Shown here one piece after another: positions 8,576 to 18,066 of a stretch of DNA of 64,000 nt (position 1 is the first letter of the stretch; each line of letters begins with the position of its first letter). This stretch comes from Lutimonas vermicola (lineage in GTDB: Bacteria > Bacteroidota > Bacteroidia > Flavobacteriales > Flavobacteriaceae): NCBI RefSeq assembly GCF_038433205.1, contig NZ_JBCDNA010000002.1, positions 868,001 to 932,000 of the forward strand. The letters run 5' to 3'. The notes beneath the pieces were generated by a model. The model saw only the letters and a list, made by a program, of their open reading frames with translations. It searched no databases and was not told where the DNA came from. The position numbers and the translations under genes are program-made.

Positions 8576-8735
8576 GCGATCCTTTTCATCTCCCACCTAG
8601 CTTACTCTGCACAATCTTCCCATAGCTTTGCTGCCTAGTAGCCATCCTGGATTGTCCCAGTATCTTCAGTCTAGGCAGGGCCACAAATCATGGTCAAAAT
8701 GTTGGGTTTCGGTACCTCTTTTACTTTGTAAAACC

Positions 8736-9245
8736 TCAAAAGTTATATCCCAGGTTCAAACCTATCAATGGATAAAAACCCCTGTCTCCCACCATGTTTT
8801 CCTCATCAAATCTTAAATACCCACCACCAAAAAGCGTATCTACTGTGATACGGGGAGAAAAAACCCATTGGTAGCCTCCTACAGCACCAATTCCAAGATT
8901 GTTTTGGTCATAATCAAACCAGCCATCATTATAATGGGTATTCATATAAGTACAATAAATGCCTCCATGCCATCCCTCCATTAGATCCTTCTTTGTAGAA
9001 AAATAATACCTGCCTTCAACATACATACCTAATCCAGTCGAACTTTGCATACCTATGATATCAAAAATCTCCGCATAACCAATTTGGCCCAGTACAGAAA
9101 CACGACTGGAAACCGACCTTTCATATTGTAACCCCAAATTCGCTCCTCCCGAAGCTACAAAACCACCTTTCAGAATGTTTTTTTGAGCAAAAACAGACAT
9201 GGAAGTCAATAAAACAATTACAATAATAAATCCCTCGTTTTTCAT
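8736..9245 (-). CDS. Outer-membrane beta-barrel protein, tandem paralog 2
   Basis: 169 aa from ATG 9245 (MKNEGFIIVIVLL signal peptide ending VFAQ); the longer frame to 9317 would include the preceding intergenic DNA and is rejected. Alternating amphipathic strands, EGRYYFST, GGYQWVFSPRITVDTLFG and the closing LIGLNLGYNF indicate an 8-stranded type barrel like DUF3575-type proteins. It is clearly a duplicate of 9289-9795, sharing the same blocks in the same order. The 43-bp gap suggests one transcription unit. Function unknown. Confidence 0.75.
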   Translation of the reverse strand: MKNEGFIIVIVLLTSMSVFAQKNILKGGFVASGGANLGLQYERSVSSRVSVLGQIGYAEIFDIIGMQSSTGLGMYVEGRYYFSTKKDLMEGWHGGIYCTYMNTHYNDGWFDYDQNNLGIGAVGGYQWVFSPRITVDTLFGGGYLRFDEENMVGDRGFYPLIGLNLGYNF

Positions 9246-9288
9246 AATACAGGTTTTATGCTCACTATAAACTCGTTTTGTTAAACAT

Positions 9289-9795
9289 TTAAAAATTATA
9301 CCCCAGGTTGATCCCAATCAGGGGAAAAAATCCCTTGTGATATTCAGGCAAATTCGTTGAAGTATCCATCCATCCCCAGCCAAACAGGGCGTCAAGGGTA
9401 ATGTGACGAGCAAAAACCCATTGATAACCTGCAACAGGACCAAAACCAAACCTTTCCAGGTAATTCTTTTCAAAGTCATCTTCAATGGTCGTGTTGATAT
9501 AATTGAAATTGACACCTAGGTGCCAGCCTTCTAGAAGATCTTTATCCGTGGTAAAATAATACCTGCCTTCAGCATAAAAACCGTCTCCAAACAAGATGGT
9601 TTGGGACCAATTAAGGGTTACAGCGACACCATACTGAACCACTAGCGAAAAATGGCTGGAAATCGATCTTTCATACTGCACCCCGTAATTGGTTCCTCCG
9701 AAAGTTATCGTCCCCAGCTTTACTGCATTTTTTTGGGCAATAGTATTCATGGCAAATAAGGATAGCATAAGAAAAACAGAAATGTGTTTTTTCAT
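9289..9795 (-). CDS. Outer-membrane beta-barrel protein, tandem paralog 1
   Basis: 168 aa from ATG 9795 (an ATG three codons upstream at 9804 is equally possible). Signal peptide ending MNTIAQ. Shares GTNYGVQYERSISS, EGRYYFTT, GYQWVFARHITLDALFGWGW and the C-terminal LIGINLGYNF with the downstream paralog. The terminal aromatic residue (F) fits outer-membrane barrel assembly signals. No partner gene indicates a substrate. Confidence 0.75.
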   Translation of the reverse strand: MKKHISVFLMLSLFAMNTIAQKNAVKLGTITFGGTNYGVQYERSISSHFSLVVQYGVAVTLNWSQTILFGDGFYAEGRYYFTTDKDLLEGWHLGVNFNYINTTIEDDFEKNYLERFGFGPVAGYQWVFARHITLDALFGWGWMDTSTNLPEYHKGFFPLIGINLGYNF

Positions 9796-10018
9796 ATTGA
9801 ACATTTTTAGGATAAGTAACTTGTTTCAAGGAGAATAGATTCATGGTATATTGTCCCTTTTTAAAAATATATTCGTTCAACTCAGGCTTTTTTCCAGTGA
9901 ACAAAAGTATATGCCTGTTGATTTGAATGATTCAAAAAAAAAACGGGATTCAGAATTGATCCTATAATACCAGAACACACGTAAGAAACTTTAATTTATA
10001 AACTTCAAATGATCCTTA

Positions 10019-10555
10019 TCACCCGGGAATTCTTTTCTGGACATTCTTTACTGGAATGTCAAATCTTCCATCCCTGATATTTACTCGTTCTCCGTTGTTC
10101 ACTGCATCAAACCAAAATGTTCCTCCAATTACATTCTTTACCCGATCAAAGTACAATACTTTCAATTCACCTGTATGCATTGAATTTGTTTTGTACTTGC
10201 TGCTGCCGAACTGATACACCCCGTAACTTTCTGATGTTTCCTTACCCCCCATTAAAAAAACGACCCCCTCAAGATTATCCGTATCAATAGCATAGGCCTG
10301 CAAATCAATAAATTCAAAGGTGTAATTATTAATGTCATCATCCGAAAAACCCAATTTAAGGGCCTGAATTCCATCATTTAACAAGACAAATTCACAAAAA
10401 GTATTTTTCGACACATTGTTCATGACCTTGCCGTCAACCAAACATGACATGCCGCCTGTACCATTGAATTTTATTTCAGTTAAATCATCTTCTTCACAAC
10501 CATAAAACAGTACTGGCAAAGCGAAAAGCAATATTTTTATAGCATTCATAACCAT
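10019..10555 (-). CDS. Lipoprotein, DUF6252-like
   Basis: 178 aa. Lipobox at LFYGC (Cys about residue 20) predicts a lipoprotein. The opening GGMSCLVDGKVM after the signal and the strand-rich body ending in a DGRFDI motif resemble the DUF6252 family of Bacteroidota lipoproteins, whose role is unknown. A second ATG at 10549 would serve equally well. It stands alone between the barrel pair and the LytTR regulator. Confidence 0.6.
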   Translation of the reverse strand: MVMNAIKILLFALPVLFYGCEEDDLTEIKFNGTGGMSCLVDGKVMNNVSKNTFCEFVLLNDGIQALKLGFSDDDINNYTFEFIDLQAYAIDTDNLEGVVFLMGGKETSESYGVYQFGSSKYKTNSMHTGELKVLYFDRVKNVIGGTFWFDAVNNGERVNIRDGRFDIPVKNVQKRIPG

Positions 10556-10720
10556 CTGATTTTAAGATTTCACTCATAAAGGCACTACCACCTGTCTTGT
10601 GAAGATTACCATATATAAAGAAAGATTAAATTTAATGATTTTTTTCGTTGAACTGAAGCATATGTCTGTCAAACAATAACATGTTGCTGTTGATCGGGTT
10701 ATGCAAAAAACAAAAGAAGG

Positions 10721-11425
10721 TTAATTGTTCGTAAAGGATTTTAAAAAATCCGCTTTGAATTTTAACCCTACTGGTATCAGATGCTTGTTAATGGCTATTT
10801 GATTCCCATTCAGGGTATTGATTTTTTCTAAATTAACCGCATATGATTTATGGGTTTGAACAAACTTATATTTTGGTAACATCTCTAAAATATTGGAAAA
10901 AGTGCTATTGGTCAAAATATATTTATCTTCTTTATCTTCCACGTATACTTCAACATAATCCCCGTAAGCTTCAATGAACAGGATGTTATCAGAAAATATT
11001 TTATGGGTTATTTTGTTTGATTTAATCAATATCGAGTGGTTCTCCTTAGCGTTGATTTCCAGGGTTGATCTTTTCTCTACAATTTTGTTAACTGCAATAA
11101 AAAATCGCTCAAAGGAAAAGGGTTTTAACAAGAAATCAATTGCGTTAACGTCAAAACCATCAATGGCATACTGAGGATAAGCCGTTGTAAAAATAACACA
11201 AGGAGGGTTTTGCAAAGACTTGTACAATGTCAATCCTGAAATCTTAGGCATATTTACATCCAGAAACAGCAAATCAATAGTACTATTGTTTTTTATCGCT
11301 TCCAAAGCTTCAACTGCATTGTTTGCAACCCCGCATAATTGCAAAAAATCCAGGTCTGAAATGTATTTTTTCAGCACAGCCTGAGAGGTAGGTTCATCAT
11401 CTATGATCAAACAGTTAATTTTCAT
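10721..11425 (-). CDS. LytTR-family response regulator
   Basis: 234 aa from ATG 11425. Receiver domain: DDEP near the N-terminus, phospho-acceptor D56 in FLDVNMP, conserved T in FTTAY and K101 in LLKPF. The C-terminal 100 residues form a LytTR DNA-binding domain (FIEAYGDYVEVY ... VQTHKSYAVNLEKI). It overlaps the end of the sensor kinase gene by 11 bp, so the pair is translationally coupled. Targets are unknown; the lipoprotein at the head of the operon is one candidate. Confidence 0.93.
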   Translation of the reverse strand: MKINCLIIDDEPTSQAVLKKYISDLDFLQLCGVANNAVEALEAIKNNSTIDLLFLDVNMPKISGLTLYKSLQNPPCVIFTTAYPQYAIDGFDVNAIDFLLKPFSFERFFIAVNKIVEKRSTLEINAKENHSILIKSNKITHKIFSDNILFIEAYGDYVEVYVEDKEDKYILTNSTFSNILEMLPKYKFVQTHKSYAVNLEKINTLNGNQIAINKHLIPVGLKFKADFLKSFTNN

Positions 11426-12476
11426 TTGCAAAAAGTTTTAATGAAACCATAAATTTTGTTTCGGTTTTGGTAATTTCGAAAAAATGAGATTTTGGATAAA
11501 CAATTTTTAAATTATTTTCAATGTTTTCAATGCCCAGACCAGAATATTCCTTGTCTTCATCCGATCCATTTTCAGTATAATTATTTTCAATCAAAAAATG
11601 AAACTTATCATCGTCCTGTGTTATATTTAAATTTATAAAGGTATTTTCAATATCTCCTTTAACTCCATGTTTAAAGCTATTTTCTACCAAAGGCAATAAT
11701 AGCATCGGATATATAAGGAAATCATCATTGGCGATATTGTACATAAATTTAATTTGGTCAGAATTCTGATGCCTGAATTTCTGAAATTCAAAATAATTTT
11801 TCAGCAAGATTATTTCATTTTTTAAAGAGACTTTTTCTGTGTTTGAATCGTAGATCACATACCTTAAAATATCCGATAATTGTACAATTGCTTTAGTCGT
11901 ATTTTCCTTTTTTTCCAATGCCAGTGCAAAAATTACGTTTAAGGAATTAAACAAGAAATGTGGATTGATCTGCGAGCGCAAAGCTGATAATTTCGTTTCA
12001 ACTTGTTGCTTTTCAAATTTTAACCTTTGGTTCTCCCTACTGTTAAAATAGATTCAGTCTTCGGTTAATTTAATTAGCGTGGTGCCAACTAAAAATATAC
12101 CGAAAATAGTGATCAATTTGGTGCTCGAATGATAAGATATAAAGTAATAATCAGGAAATATATAGTCAATTACATAACTAAAAAACCAAATATTCAATTG
12201 TGTAGAAACAATGATGGTCAATATAAATGCAATAACAAATGATACGTATTTTTCTTTTTTTAAAAAATAAGGAACAAGAATGTACAGGTTAAAAACTACC
12301 GGCATTATTACTGTGACTAAAAAACTGATGGTATAGATATAATCAATTTTTTTAGGATTGCCATAGTCAGAAAAAGTAAACAGTAATATGAAGAAAGTAC
12401 AAAACCACAACACAATATTGAATAGAAGTGCATTGTGATTATTGCCATGAACAAATTGGGTCTTACTATTTTTCAT
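11415..12476 (-). pseudogene. LytS-type sensor histidine kinase interrupted by an in-frame TGA
   Basis: One frame covers 353 codons but is stopped by TGA at 12054-12056. The N-terminal part (from ATG 12476) has four membrane helices; the part after the stop continues in the same frame with NSRENQRLKFEKQQ, the His-kinase motif NPHFLFNSLN, the N-box ENSFKHG and a glycine box GLGIENIENNL. The downstream open stretch has no ATG start near its beginning, which argues for one ancestral gene. In relatives this position usually reads ED-W-IYFN, so a TGG-to-TGA change is the simplest cause. Either a recent nonsense mutation or a sequencing error. Confidence 0.85.
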
Positions 12477-13143
12477 TAATTCTGTTTAAGTTAAATTCTA
12501 CATCGGTGGCCCATTTGTCTGCATCATTTGAGTTCAAATATTTTTTAATAAACTCCTGTAATTCTTCTGAGGATGCTGTAAGTAAAATAGTCTCTGCAAA
12601 CCCAACTCTTTCGTGTTTGATTTTTATTTTATCCTGTTCCAAAAGCTCCATTAGCTTCTCTGAAGAAAACCAATTGATATCTACTTTATTCTCGTTTAGG
12701 AAATCGACCTTTGCCAAAGTATGTGCACCTATTAAATGTATTTTATATAATTCATTATTTGAGTTGTCTATTTCTTTATCATCAATAGGAGAGAAATCAA
12801 AAAATAGCTGCTCGTTTATTTTAAAAGGCATGGCCAAAAAACTTGATTTTGTTTCGTCTTTTTCGAAATACACCACATAAGCATTTTTATATTTGTCATA
12901 GATCCTTAATTGGTCCTGACCGAGTTCAGACGGTTGGTCTTTTTTGTTTTCTTTTAAAATAACTTCCTGGCATTTTAGAATTTCCCAACGCGCATTTTCT
13001 GTATCTATCCATGTACCAATAAATCTTTTTTCAAAAAATATGGTATTCTTGGTATAGAACGGATATAAAGATTTTACAATACAAGAATTTAACACTAAAA
13101 TTACCAGGGATAAAGTAAAAAGTTTTGCTTTGAAGGTTTTCAT
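12466..13143 (-). CDS. Lipoprotein at the head of the LytS/LytTR operon
   Basis: 225 aa from ATG 13143. Lipobox near LVLNSC (Cys about 20), followed by SLYPFYTKNTIFFEKRFIGTW, a pattern common to Bacteroidota lipoproteins with a lipocalin-like IGTW strand. No enzyme motif is seen. Its last 11 bp overlap the start of the sensor kinase, so the three genes form an operon lipoprotein-kinase-regulator. It could feed an envelope signal to the kinase, but that is inference. Confidence 0.7.
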   Translation of the reverse strand: MKTFKAKLFTLSLVILVLNSCIVKSLYPFYTKNTIFFEKRFIGTWIDTENARWEILKCQEVILKENKKDQPSELGQDQLRIYDKYKNAYVVYFEKDETKSSFLAMPFKINEQLFFDFSPIDDKEIDNSNNELYKIHLIGAHTLAKVDFLNENKVDINWFSSEKLMELLEQDKIKIKHERVGFAETILLTASSEELQEFIKKYLNSNDADKWATDVEFNLNRINEK

Positions 13144-13529
13144 CTTACTCAAATTTAACTATTTGAAGCCAAAACAAAGCCAAAAGCGAATGCAAACCAA
13201 AAATATTCGTTGAGTAAGATCAAATTGCAGTCATATAATGGTAATTTGCGAAAATGAGCATGAAATTTAATTGAATTAACAAACTTATCATTTTTAAGCT
13301 TTTTCTTCTTCAGTTTATATTTATTGGATGAAGCACTTCAAATCATATGGATCTTGATAAGCTCTTAGAAACCTGCTCCAGCAGTTAGAGTTCTGTTAAC
13401 AGGGACTTTCATACCCACAACAAACCCATGGATTCTTTAGGCTACAGGTTTTTTTATTCATTCAATTAAGCAAACGCTTTATTTTGTATCTTTAAGTAGA
13501 CTTAAGGAAAAAATTCCTGAGCATACTTT
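13144..13529. other. Divergent intergenic region
   Basis: Lies between the minus-strand LytS/LytTR operon and the plus-strand LRR/CPBP pair and should hold both promoters. No repeat, RNA gene or conserved box could be assigned with confidence. Confidence 0.5.
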
Positions 13530-14882
13530 ATGTTTAGTAGGAAAAACATCAGTTCGTTTATTTTTTTCATTATCATACTCGTACTGTGGCAATGTAAATG
13601 CAATGAGGAAGAAGATATCCGATTAATTACTTTTAAAGGATCAAACGTTGCACGTTTTCTAGATTTTAATACTAGTTTTTCTGCATTGGACAGCCTTGGA
13701 TATGTTAGCCTTTTGACGCATAAGGGAGACTTGCTTGCCACCGACAAGTTTGTTATCTCTGTCAGCAGGGATTTGGCAGACACTCTGAGTGTTCACCAGT
13801 TAGATTCATTATTGTTTATTAATGGGAATTTAACCGGGATTTCCATCGCTAAGAATAGTCCGTCACTATCCTTTTTTAATCAACTTTCAGAAGAAGAAAT
13901 TTCCCATTTAAAAACCATGCAATTTGAGATGCCTATTTGGGATTCCATGAGGCCATATTTGAAAAAAATGGCGCTTATAAATCCTGATGTCGACATAGTT
14001 TATTTTTCTGAAATGGACTCAGTAGCTGATTTAAATAGGGATTTGCTTTGGGTTTCCCAAAATTTTAACCCGAGGGCTTTATTAATTGAAAATGAAGCAG
14101 ATTCTATTTCCTTTTCCATTCTTGCCAAATTTCCGTCTTTGGAAACCCTCATGATTACTGTTCCAACAAAAGGTAATGGTTACTTTCCGCGTCTTCCTCA
14201 TTTGAAAGAGATAATTCTTTTAAATAACGGAGACAGTACTTTCATTGGTTCCGGTTATTTTAGAGAAAACCCTGATTTAGAGAGTTTAAAAATTATTGAT
14301 TACCAAGGAGTGGATATTGATTGGACTTCATTAAATATGTTGAAAAAGCTAAAGAACCTTTACATTGAATCGGATAGCATAAATCTCAATGCTATATATG
14401 AGTATCATCCCCAACTTAAGTTCCTACATTTGGGACTCAATAAGCAAGGGGTTTCCAATTCAGGTATCTTTAAGAAAAATAAACTTAAATGGCTTTCACT
14501 TTATCCAGCTGATGATCCTTTTATGGGGCAAAATCCCAAAGTGTTTAAGGATTCATTTCCTGAATTGGAATATCTTGAATTTGAAAATAATGATAGCCTA
14601 TTGGATTACAGCAATTTCAAAAACCTTAAAAACTTAAAATACCTTATTGTTTCAGGTAAAGTGGGGTTGGATTCAACGCTCCATAATTTGGATCATCTTC
14701 GTTACCTCTCTCTTTCTGATGATTTTTTAAAGGATTCTGTTAATGTAGCGAAAGTAAAGAGGGCAATGCCAAACACTCTCGTTACTCCAAATTCGGGAGT
14801 TTGTTTGGGTTCGGGTTGGTTGCTGCTTATCATTCCTTTGGCTGGTCTCTGGTTTTATTTTTTAAAGCCCAAAAAAACATAG
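13530..14882 (+). CDS. Membrane-anchored LRR-like lipoprotein
   Basis: 450 aa. N-terminal hydrophobic segment with a possible lipobox (LVLWQC, Cys about 22), a body of leucine-rich-repeat-like strands spaced 22-26 residues (LKEIILLNNGDS, LKKLKNLYIESDSI, LKFLHLGLN, LKYLIVSG, LRYLSLSDD), and a C-terminal transmembrane helix (about 426-444) followed by KPKK. Likely exposed outside the inner membrane for protein binding. The next gene starts 6 bp after its stop, so it probably works with the CPBP protease. Confidence 0.65.
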   Translation: MFSRKNISSFIFFIIILVLWQCKCNEEEDIRLITFKGSNVARFLDFNTSFSALDSLGYVSLLTHKGDLLATDKFVISVSRDLADTLSVHQLDSLLFINGNLTGISIAKNSPSLSFFNQLSEEEISHLKTMQFEMPIWDSMRPYLKKMALINPDVDIVYFSEMDSVADLNRDLLWVSQNFNPRALLIENEADSISFSILAKFPSLETLMITVPTKGNGYFPRLPHLKEIILLNNGDSTFIGSGYFRENPDLESLKIIDYQGVDIDWTSLNMLKKLKNLYIESDSINLNAIYEYHPQLKFLHLGLNKQGVSNSGIFKKNKLKWLSLYPADDPFMGQNPKVFKDSFPELEYLEFENNDSLLDYSNFKNLKNLKYLIVSGKVGLDSTLHNLDHLRYLSLSDDFLKDSVNVAKVKRAMPNTLVTPNSGVCLGSGWLLLIIPLAGLWFYFLKPKKT

Positions 14883-14888
14883 GAGTCA

Positions 14889-15524
14889 ATGATTGAAAAA
14901 TCTAAAAGAATCCCATTTAAATCGCTTGCTCTTACTGGTGCTTTATGGTTTTTTTCTTTGTTTATCAATTTTGATTTTCCCATAAAAACAATTGCTTTAT
15001 TTGCTTTGGTAATGGCAGGTTTCTGGATGCATTCTATTTATAGAGACATCCCAGGATCCGTTTTTTCTCCCTTTTTATGGCGTTTTAAGAAGTCATTTAA
15101 CTGGATTTTGATTACAATTATTTTATCCTTTATGCTTGCCATTTATTCACGAATAGAAGATGGCTTGCCGGCAATACCATCAAAAATAGGTGCATTTGTA
15201 ATAGTGGCTGTCCTAATCGGTTTTATTGAGGAAGTGGTCTTCAGGGGATTTGTACAAGGAGGAGCGCAGCAATGGAACCAAAGAGGAGCCATAGTGCTGG
15301 CGTCAGTTTCCCACGCTGGCTACAAAGCGCTGTTATTTGTTTTCCCATTACAGCACCTTAACAACAGCGCATTGGAATTATTTGGATATACATTTTTGGC
15401 GGGCCTGGTTTTGGGCTATTCCCGTCATGTTACAGGATCTTTGTGGCCTGCGATTTTGGCACATTGTTTTTTTGACTTTTGGTTATATATGGAGCAATCT
15501 TCTGCCCCTTGGTGGGTGTGGTGA
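14889..15524 (+). CDS. CPBP-family intramembrane glutamic endopeptidase
   Basis: 211 aa, six to seven hydrophobic segments. Motif 1 EEVVFRG (Glu pair and Arg) at about 113-119, then a histidine in SHAGYKAL and the C-terminal motif AHCFFDF, which match the CAAX-protease/bacteriocin-processing (CPBP, Abi) family. A good ribosome binding site AGGAG sits 5 bp before the ATG. Members cleave membrane-embedded or prenylated substrates or confer self-immunity to peptides. Co-transcription with the LRR-like gene is likely. Confidence 0.85.
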   Translation: MIEKSKRIPFKSLALTGALWFFSLFINFDFPIKTIALFALVMAGFWMHSIYRDIPGSVFSPFLWRFKKSFNWILITIILSFMLAIYSRIEDGLPAIPSKIGAFVIVAVLIGFIEEVVFRGFVQGGAQQWNQRGAIVLASVSHAGYKALLFVFPLQHLNNSALELFGYTFLAGLVLGYSRHVTGSLWPAILAHCFFDFWLYMEQSSAPWWVW

Positions 15525-15620
15525 ATTTAATAGAATATTTCATGTTGTAATTCCTTCTGGAACTACCGGGATTTATATGCTGTAATTTTAATTCAAGTGT
15601 AATTTGAATCTTCAACTTAC

Positions 15621-15750
15621 GTACAACGTTTAGTATAAGAATAGTAGCCGTTTGCGGGCATTTTAATTTTCAAGCTACAAGAAAGTTTATATGGGTTCAA
15701 CCTTTGAATTTACTATCAAACCGGCTATTCTTTTTATACATTGTTGGCGG
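15621..15750 (-). repeat. attC-like site closing array 2
   Basis: Left arm GTACAACGTTTAGTATAAG, ATAGTAGCCG; right arm CGGCTATTCTTTTTATACATTGTTGGC. TAGTATAAG.ATAGTAGCCG pairs with CGGCTATTC.TTTTATAC. It follows the last gene (15817-16857) of array 2 and has the usual arms even though no cassette lies beyond. Confidence 0.75.
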
Positions 15751-15816
15751 CTGGCATTTACTTATGTTATTGCTGAATGTGCAAACCCTATTTTATACAT
15801 TTTTAAATTTTAGTTT

Positions 15817-16857
15817 TTATTTACCAAATCTAAGTATACTCTCAACAGATGCAAAAATCGCTTCTTCACTACTTCTAGGTGGCCAACCTAATAGCGTTTT
15901 TGCTTTTTCATTATTTGAATTCTTAACTCTATTTAATTGCGGCACTATATCTTTTGCCTCAGGTTTAAAAAGTGCCGCAATTCGTACTACCCAATTGGGT
16001 AGTACTTTAGTAGTTACATAACTAGCTTCTTCACCAAATTTATGTTTTATCATCATTGCGACATCGTGAAATTCGAGTGGGACATCATTTGACGCTAAAA
16101 ATCGCTGTCCATTTGCTTCTAAACTCTCCATGGCACGCACGTGTAGGTCTGCAACATCTCTAACATCAATAATGCTGAAGCTGATTTTAGGAGTTGCTTT
16201 TATTGTGCCGTCTAACAACTGTTTTATAGCTCGAACACTACTTGGCAAACTGGGGCTAAGAACAGGACCTAAAATGAGACCAGGGCATATTGTTGTTAAT
16301 TCTAATCCATTACCTTTACTTTTTACGAAATCCCAAGCAGCCATTTCTGCTAGTGTTTTGGATTTTATATAGGCTGATAGATTTTTATCATTGGGGTCAG
16401 TCCAGTTTTCTTCTGTTATGAGTGTGTTGGCATCCTTATGACTGTATCCTACTGCAGCAAATGAGGAGGTCAGTACTACACGTTTAACCCCTGCGCTTTT
16501 TGCTGCTTTTAATACTCGAAGTGTTCCTTCCACTGCAGGGCTTATTACCTCATTTTCATTTTTCGGCATGTTTAATGGAACAGGAGAGGCTACATGCAAG
16601 ATATAATCGCAGTTTTCGGTTGCTTTATCCCAATTATAATCTTGAGATAAGTCTGCTTCAACAAAGGAAAGATTTTCAATGTGTTCTACTTTACCACTGT
16701 TTTTAAGCATTGTAATGACCTCATTTTCTTTTTTAAGTGAACGTATTGAAGTTCTCACCTTAAAACTTTTATTTAATAGTTGTATTATGCAATGCATACC
16801 GAGAAAGCCTGTGCCGCCAGTTACAAGTATCAATTTGTCAGAATTATTATTCATCAT
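15817..16857 (-). CDS. NAD(P)-dependent epimerase/reductase (extended SDR, dihydroflavonol reductase-like)
   Basis: 346 aa, cytoplasmic. Rossmann motif TGGTGFLG (about 14-21), active-site pair YxxxK in AYIKSKTLAEMAAW, and the SDR strand GVKRVVLTSS. This is the dihydroflavonol-4-reductase/cinnamoyl-CoA-reductase-like branch that reduces aldehydes or ketones. Two adjacent ATG codons open the gene; the first is taken. The last cassette of array 2, between sites 15621-15750 and 16931-17080. Confidence 0.88.
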   Translation of the reverse strand: MMNNNSDKLILVTGGTGFLGMHCIIQLLNKSFKVRTSIRSLKKENEVITMLKNSGKVEHIENLSFVEADLSQDYNWDKATENCDYILHVASPVPLNMPKNENEVISPAVEGTLRVLKAAKSAGVKRVVLTSSFAAVGYSHKDANTLITEENWTDPNDKNLSAYIKSKTLAEMAAWDFVKSKGNGLELTTICPGLILGPVLSPSLPSSVRAIKQLLDGTIKATPKISFSIIDVRDVADLHVRAMESLEANGQRFLASNDVPLEFHDVAMMIKHKFGEEASYVTTKVLPNWVVRIAALFKPEAKDIVPQLNRVKNSNNEKAKTLLGWPPRSSEEAIFASVESILRFGK

Positions 16858-16930
16858 TTTGTATTCTTTTACTGTCCATTATTTTACAACAAAGTGTTGT
16901 TCAACCTTTATTTTTAGGTTTGTAGGCTTG

Positions 16931-17080
16931 CCACCAACGTTTGGGTATGAGCAGCAGCTCTCCCCTAATGTTGATTTTATTTCATTTGTTTGTTCTTACG
17001 TTAATCTTCCTTGTGATGAAAACTATGTGTCGAATTTAAGCTAATTTCCTTTGGATTTTAACTCAGTTCGTTGTTAGGCA
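16931..17080 (-). repeat. attC-like cassette junction, variant arm type
   Basis: Left end CCACCAACGTTTGGGTATGA, right end CAGTTCGTTGTTAGGCA. The right arm is of a variant type (AATTTCCTTTGGATTTTAAC) also found at 22337-22384 and 40031-40079 and pairs poorly with the left arm; it may be a recombinant of two site types. Confidence 0.55.
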
Positions 17081-17083
17081 CAG

Positions 17084-17992
17084 TTATTTCAATTTTAAAA
17101 ATCTTGCTGCATTGTCGTAGAAAATACCTTCTTTTTCTTTTTCAGTAATGAAATCCAGACTATTAAGAAAATTAATTGATTTTTCAATAGCATATGGCCA
17201 AACCATTTGGTCAGACCCAAACATCACCCTGTCTAAATAACCTGCATGTTTTGCGTTCTTCAGAAATTCGATAACGGTTCGCTGAGTATTGGGCTCAATC
17301 CATAGCATAACAGCTACATCAGTATATAATTGGGGATAATAGGCCATGAGTCGCAAAGCATGTTCGTGCCACTCTTCTCCACCGTTATGCATCAAATAAA
17401 TCCTCAGTTTCGGATATTTTACCAAAACATCTTCAACCAAATAGGGGTCACCCATTTTCAGCCTTGCTTTAGGAGACCATGAATAAGTTCCTCCCGGATC
17501 GCCTCCACCTGTATGCACTGCAACAGGAATATCATATTTTTCACAAATGCGTAAATAGGGCTGCCAGATAGAATCGCTTAGTGTTGTACCACTATAATAC
17601 GCCCCAATTTCTCCAAATACTTCAATTTTCTTGTCTATTACCATTTGCTCAAACTTAAGACTGTCCAATCCATAATCATCAGGAGAAAAAATCAATATAC
17701 CCCTGATTACTCGATTATTGATGTCCTTTGCAGCCCATTCTTCCACACTTTGAGGATTACCACTTACCATAGCTTTCACAATGTTCCATTTTTTAAAAGC
17801 TGCGAAAGTCTCAACTCGATGTACTTCTGAATTTGCAGCACCTTTCTTTCCATAGTGATCGCTTGTTGGTTCACGTTCACCAAAGTCAGCTTCTGAATAG
17901 GAATGAATGTGCATGTCAATAATTTTAGTCTGAGAGAATGCAAGTGACAACTGTACTAAGAAAGCAAGTATGACAAGAATAGTTTTATTCAT
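17084..17992 (-). CDS. Exported amidohydrolase 2 (TIM-barrel metal hydrolase)
   Basis: 302 aa with signal peptide ending LAFSQ (about residue 20). Metal motif DMHIHS opens the barrel, followed by VAVHTGGG, LMHNGGEEWH and GSDQMVW, giving the H-x-H, H, H and D ligands of the amidohydrolase_2 (decarboxylase-type) family. Substrate unknown; export is unusual for the family but common in Bacteroidota. The terminal boxes GTTAGGCAC and GTGCCTAAC bracket the unit perfectly, the best example of matching cassette ends. Confidence 0.88.
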   Translation of the reverse strand: MNKTILVILAFLVQLSLAFSQTKIIDMHIHSYSEADFGEREPTSDHYGKKGAANSEVHRVETFAAFKKWNIVKAMVSGNPQSVEEWAAKDINNRVIRGILIFSPDDYGLDSLKFEQMVIDKKIEVFGEIGAYYSGTTLSDSIWQPYLRICEKYDIPVAVHTGGGDPGGTYSWSPKARLKMGDPYLVEDVLVKYPKLRIYLMHNGGEEWHEHALRLMAYYPQLYTDVAVMLWIEPNTQRTVIEFLKNAKHAGYLDRVMFGSDQMVWPYAIEKSINFLNSLDFITEKEKEGIFYDNAARFLKLK

Positions 17993-18010
17993 AAAATGTT
18001 GTTTTTAATT

Positions 18011-18066
18011 GTGCCTAACGGTTTAGCTAAACTCCTTTTTTATGCTGTTTAGCTATTGTCAGGCAA
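18011..18066 (-). repeat. attC-like cassette junction (compact)
   Basis: 56 bp: GTGCCTAACGGTTTAGCTAA ... GTTTAGCTATTGTCAGGCA. TTAGCTAA pairs with TTTAGCTA and GCCTAAC with GTCAGGC. The final codons and stop of 18049-19170 lie within it. Confidence 0.75.

Noticed and set aside
8628..8816. Plus-strand small frame and possible transposase trace at 8590-8735
   Set aside because: Overlaps the barrel gene, has no recognisable motif in any frame; remnants of a transposase could not be supported.
10974..11174. Antisense frames inside the response regulator and other genes
   Set aside because: Shadows of well-supported genes on the opposite strand.
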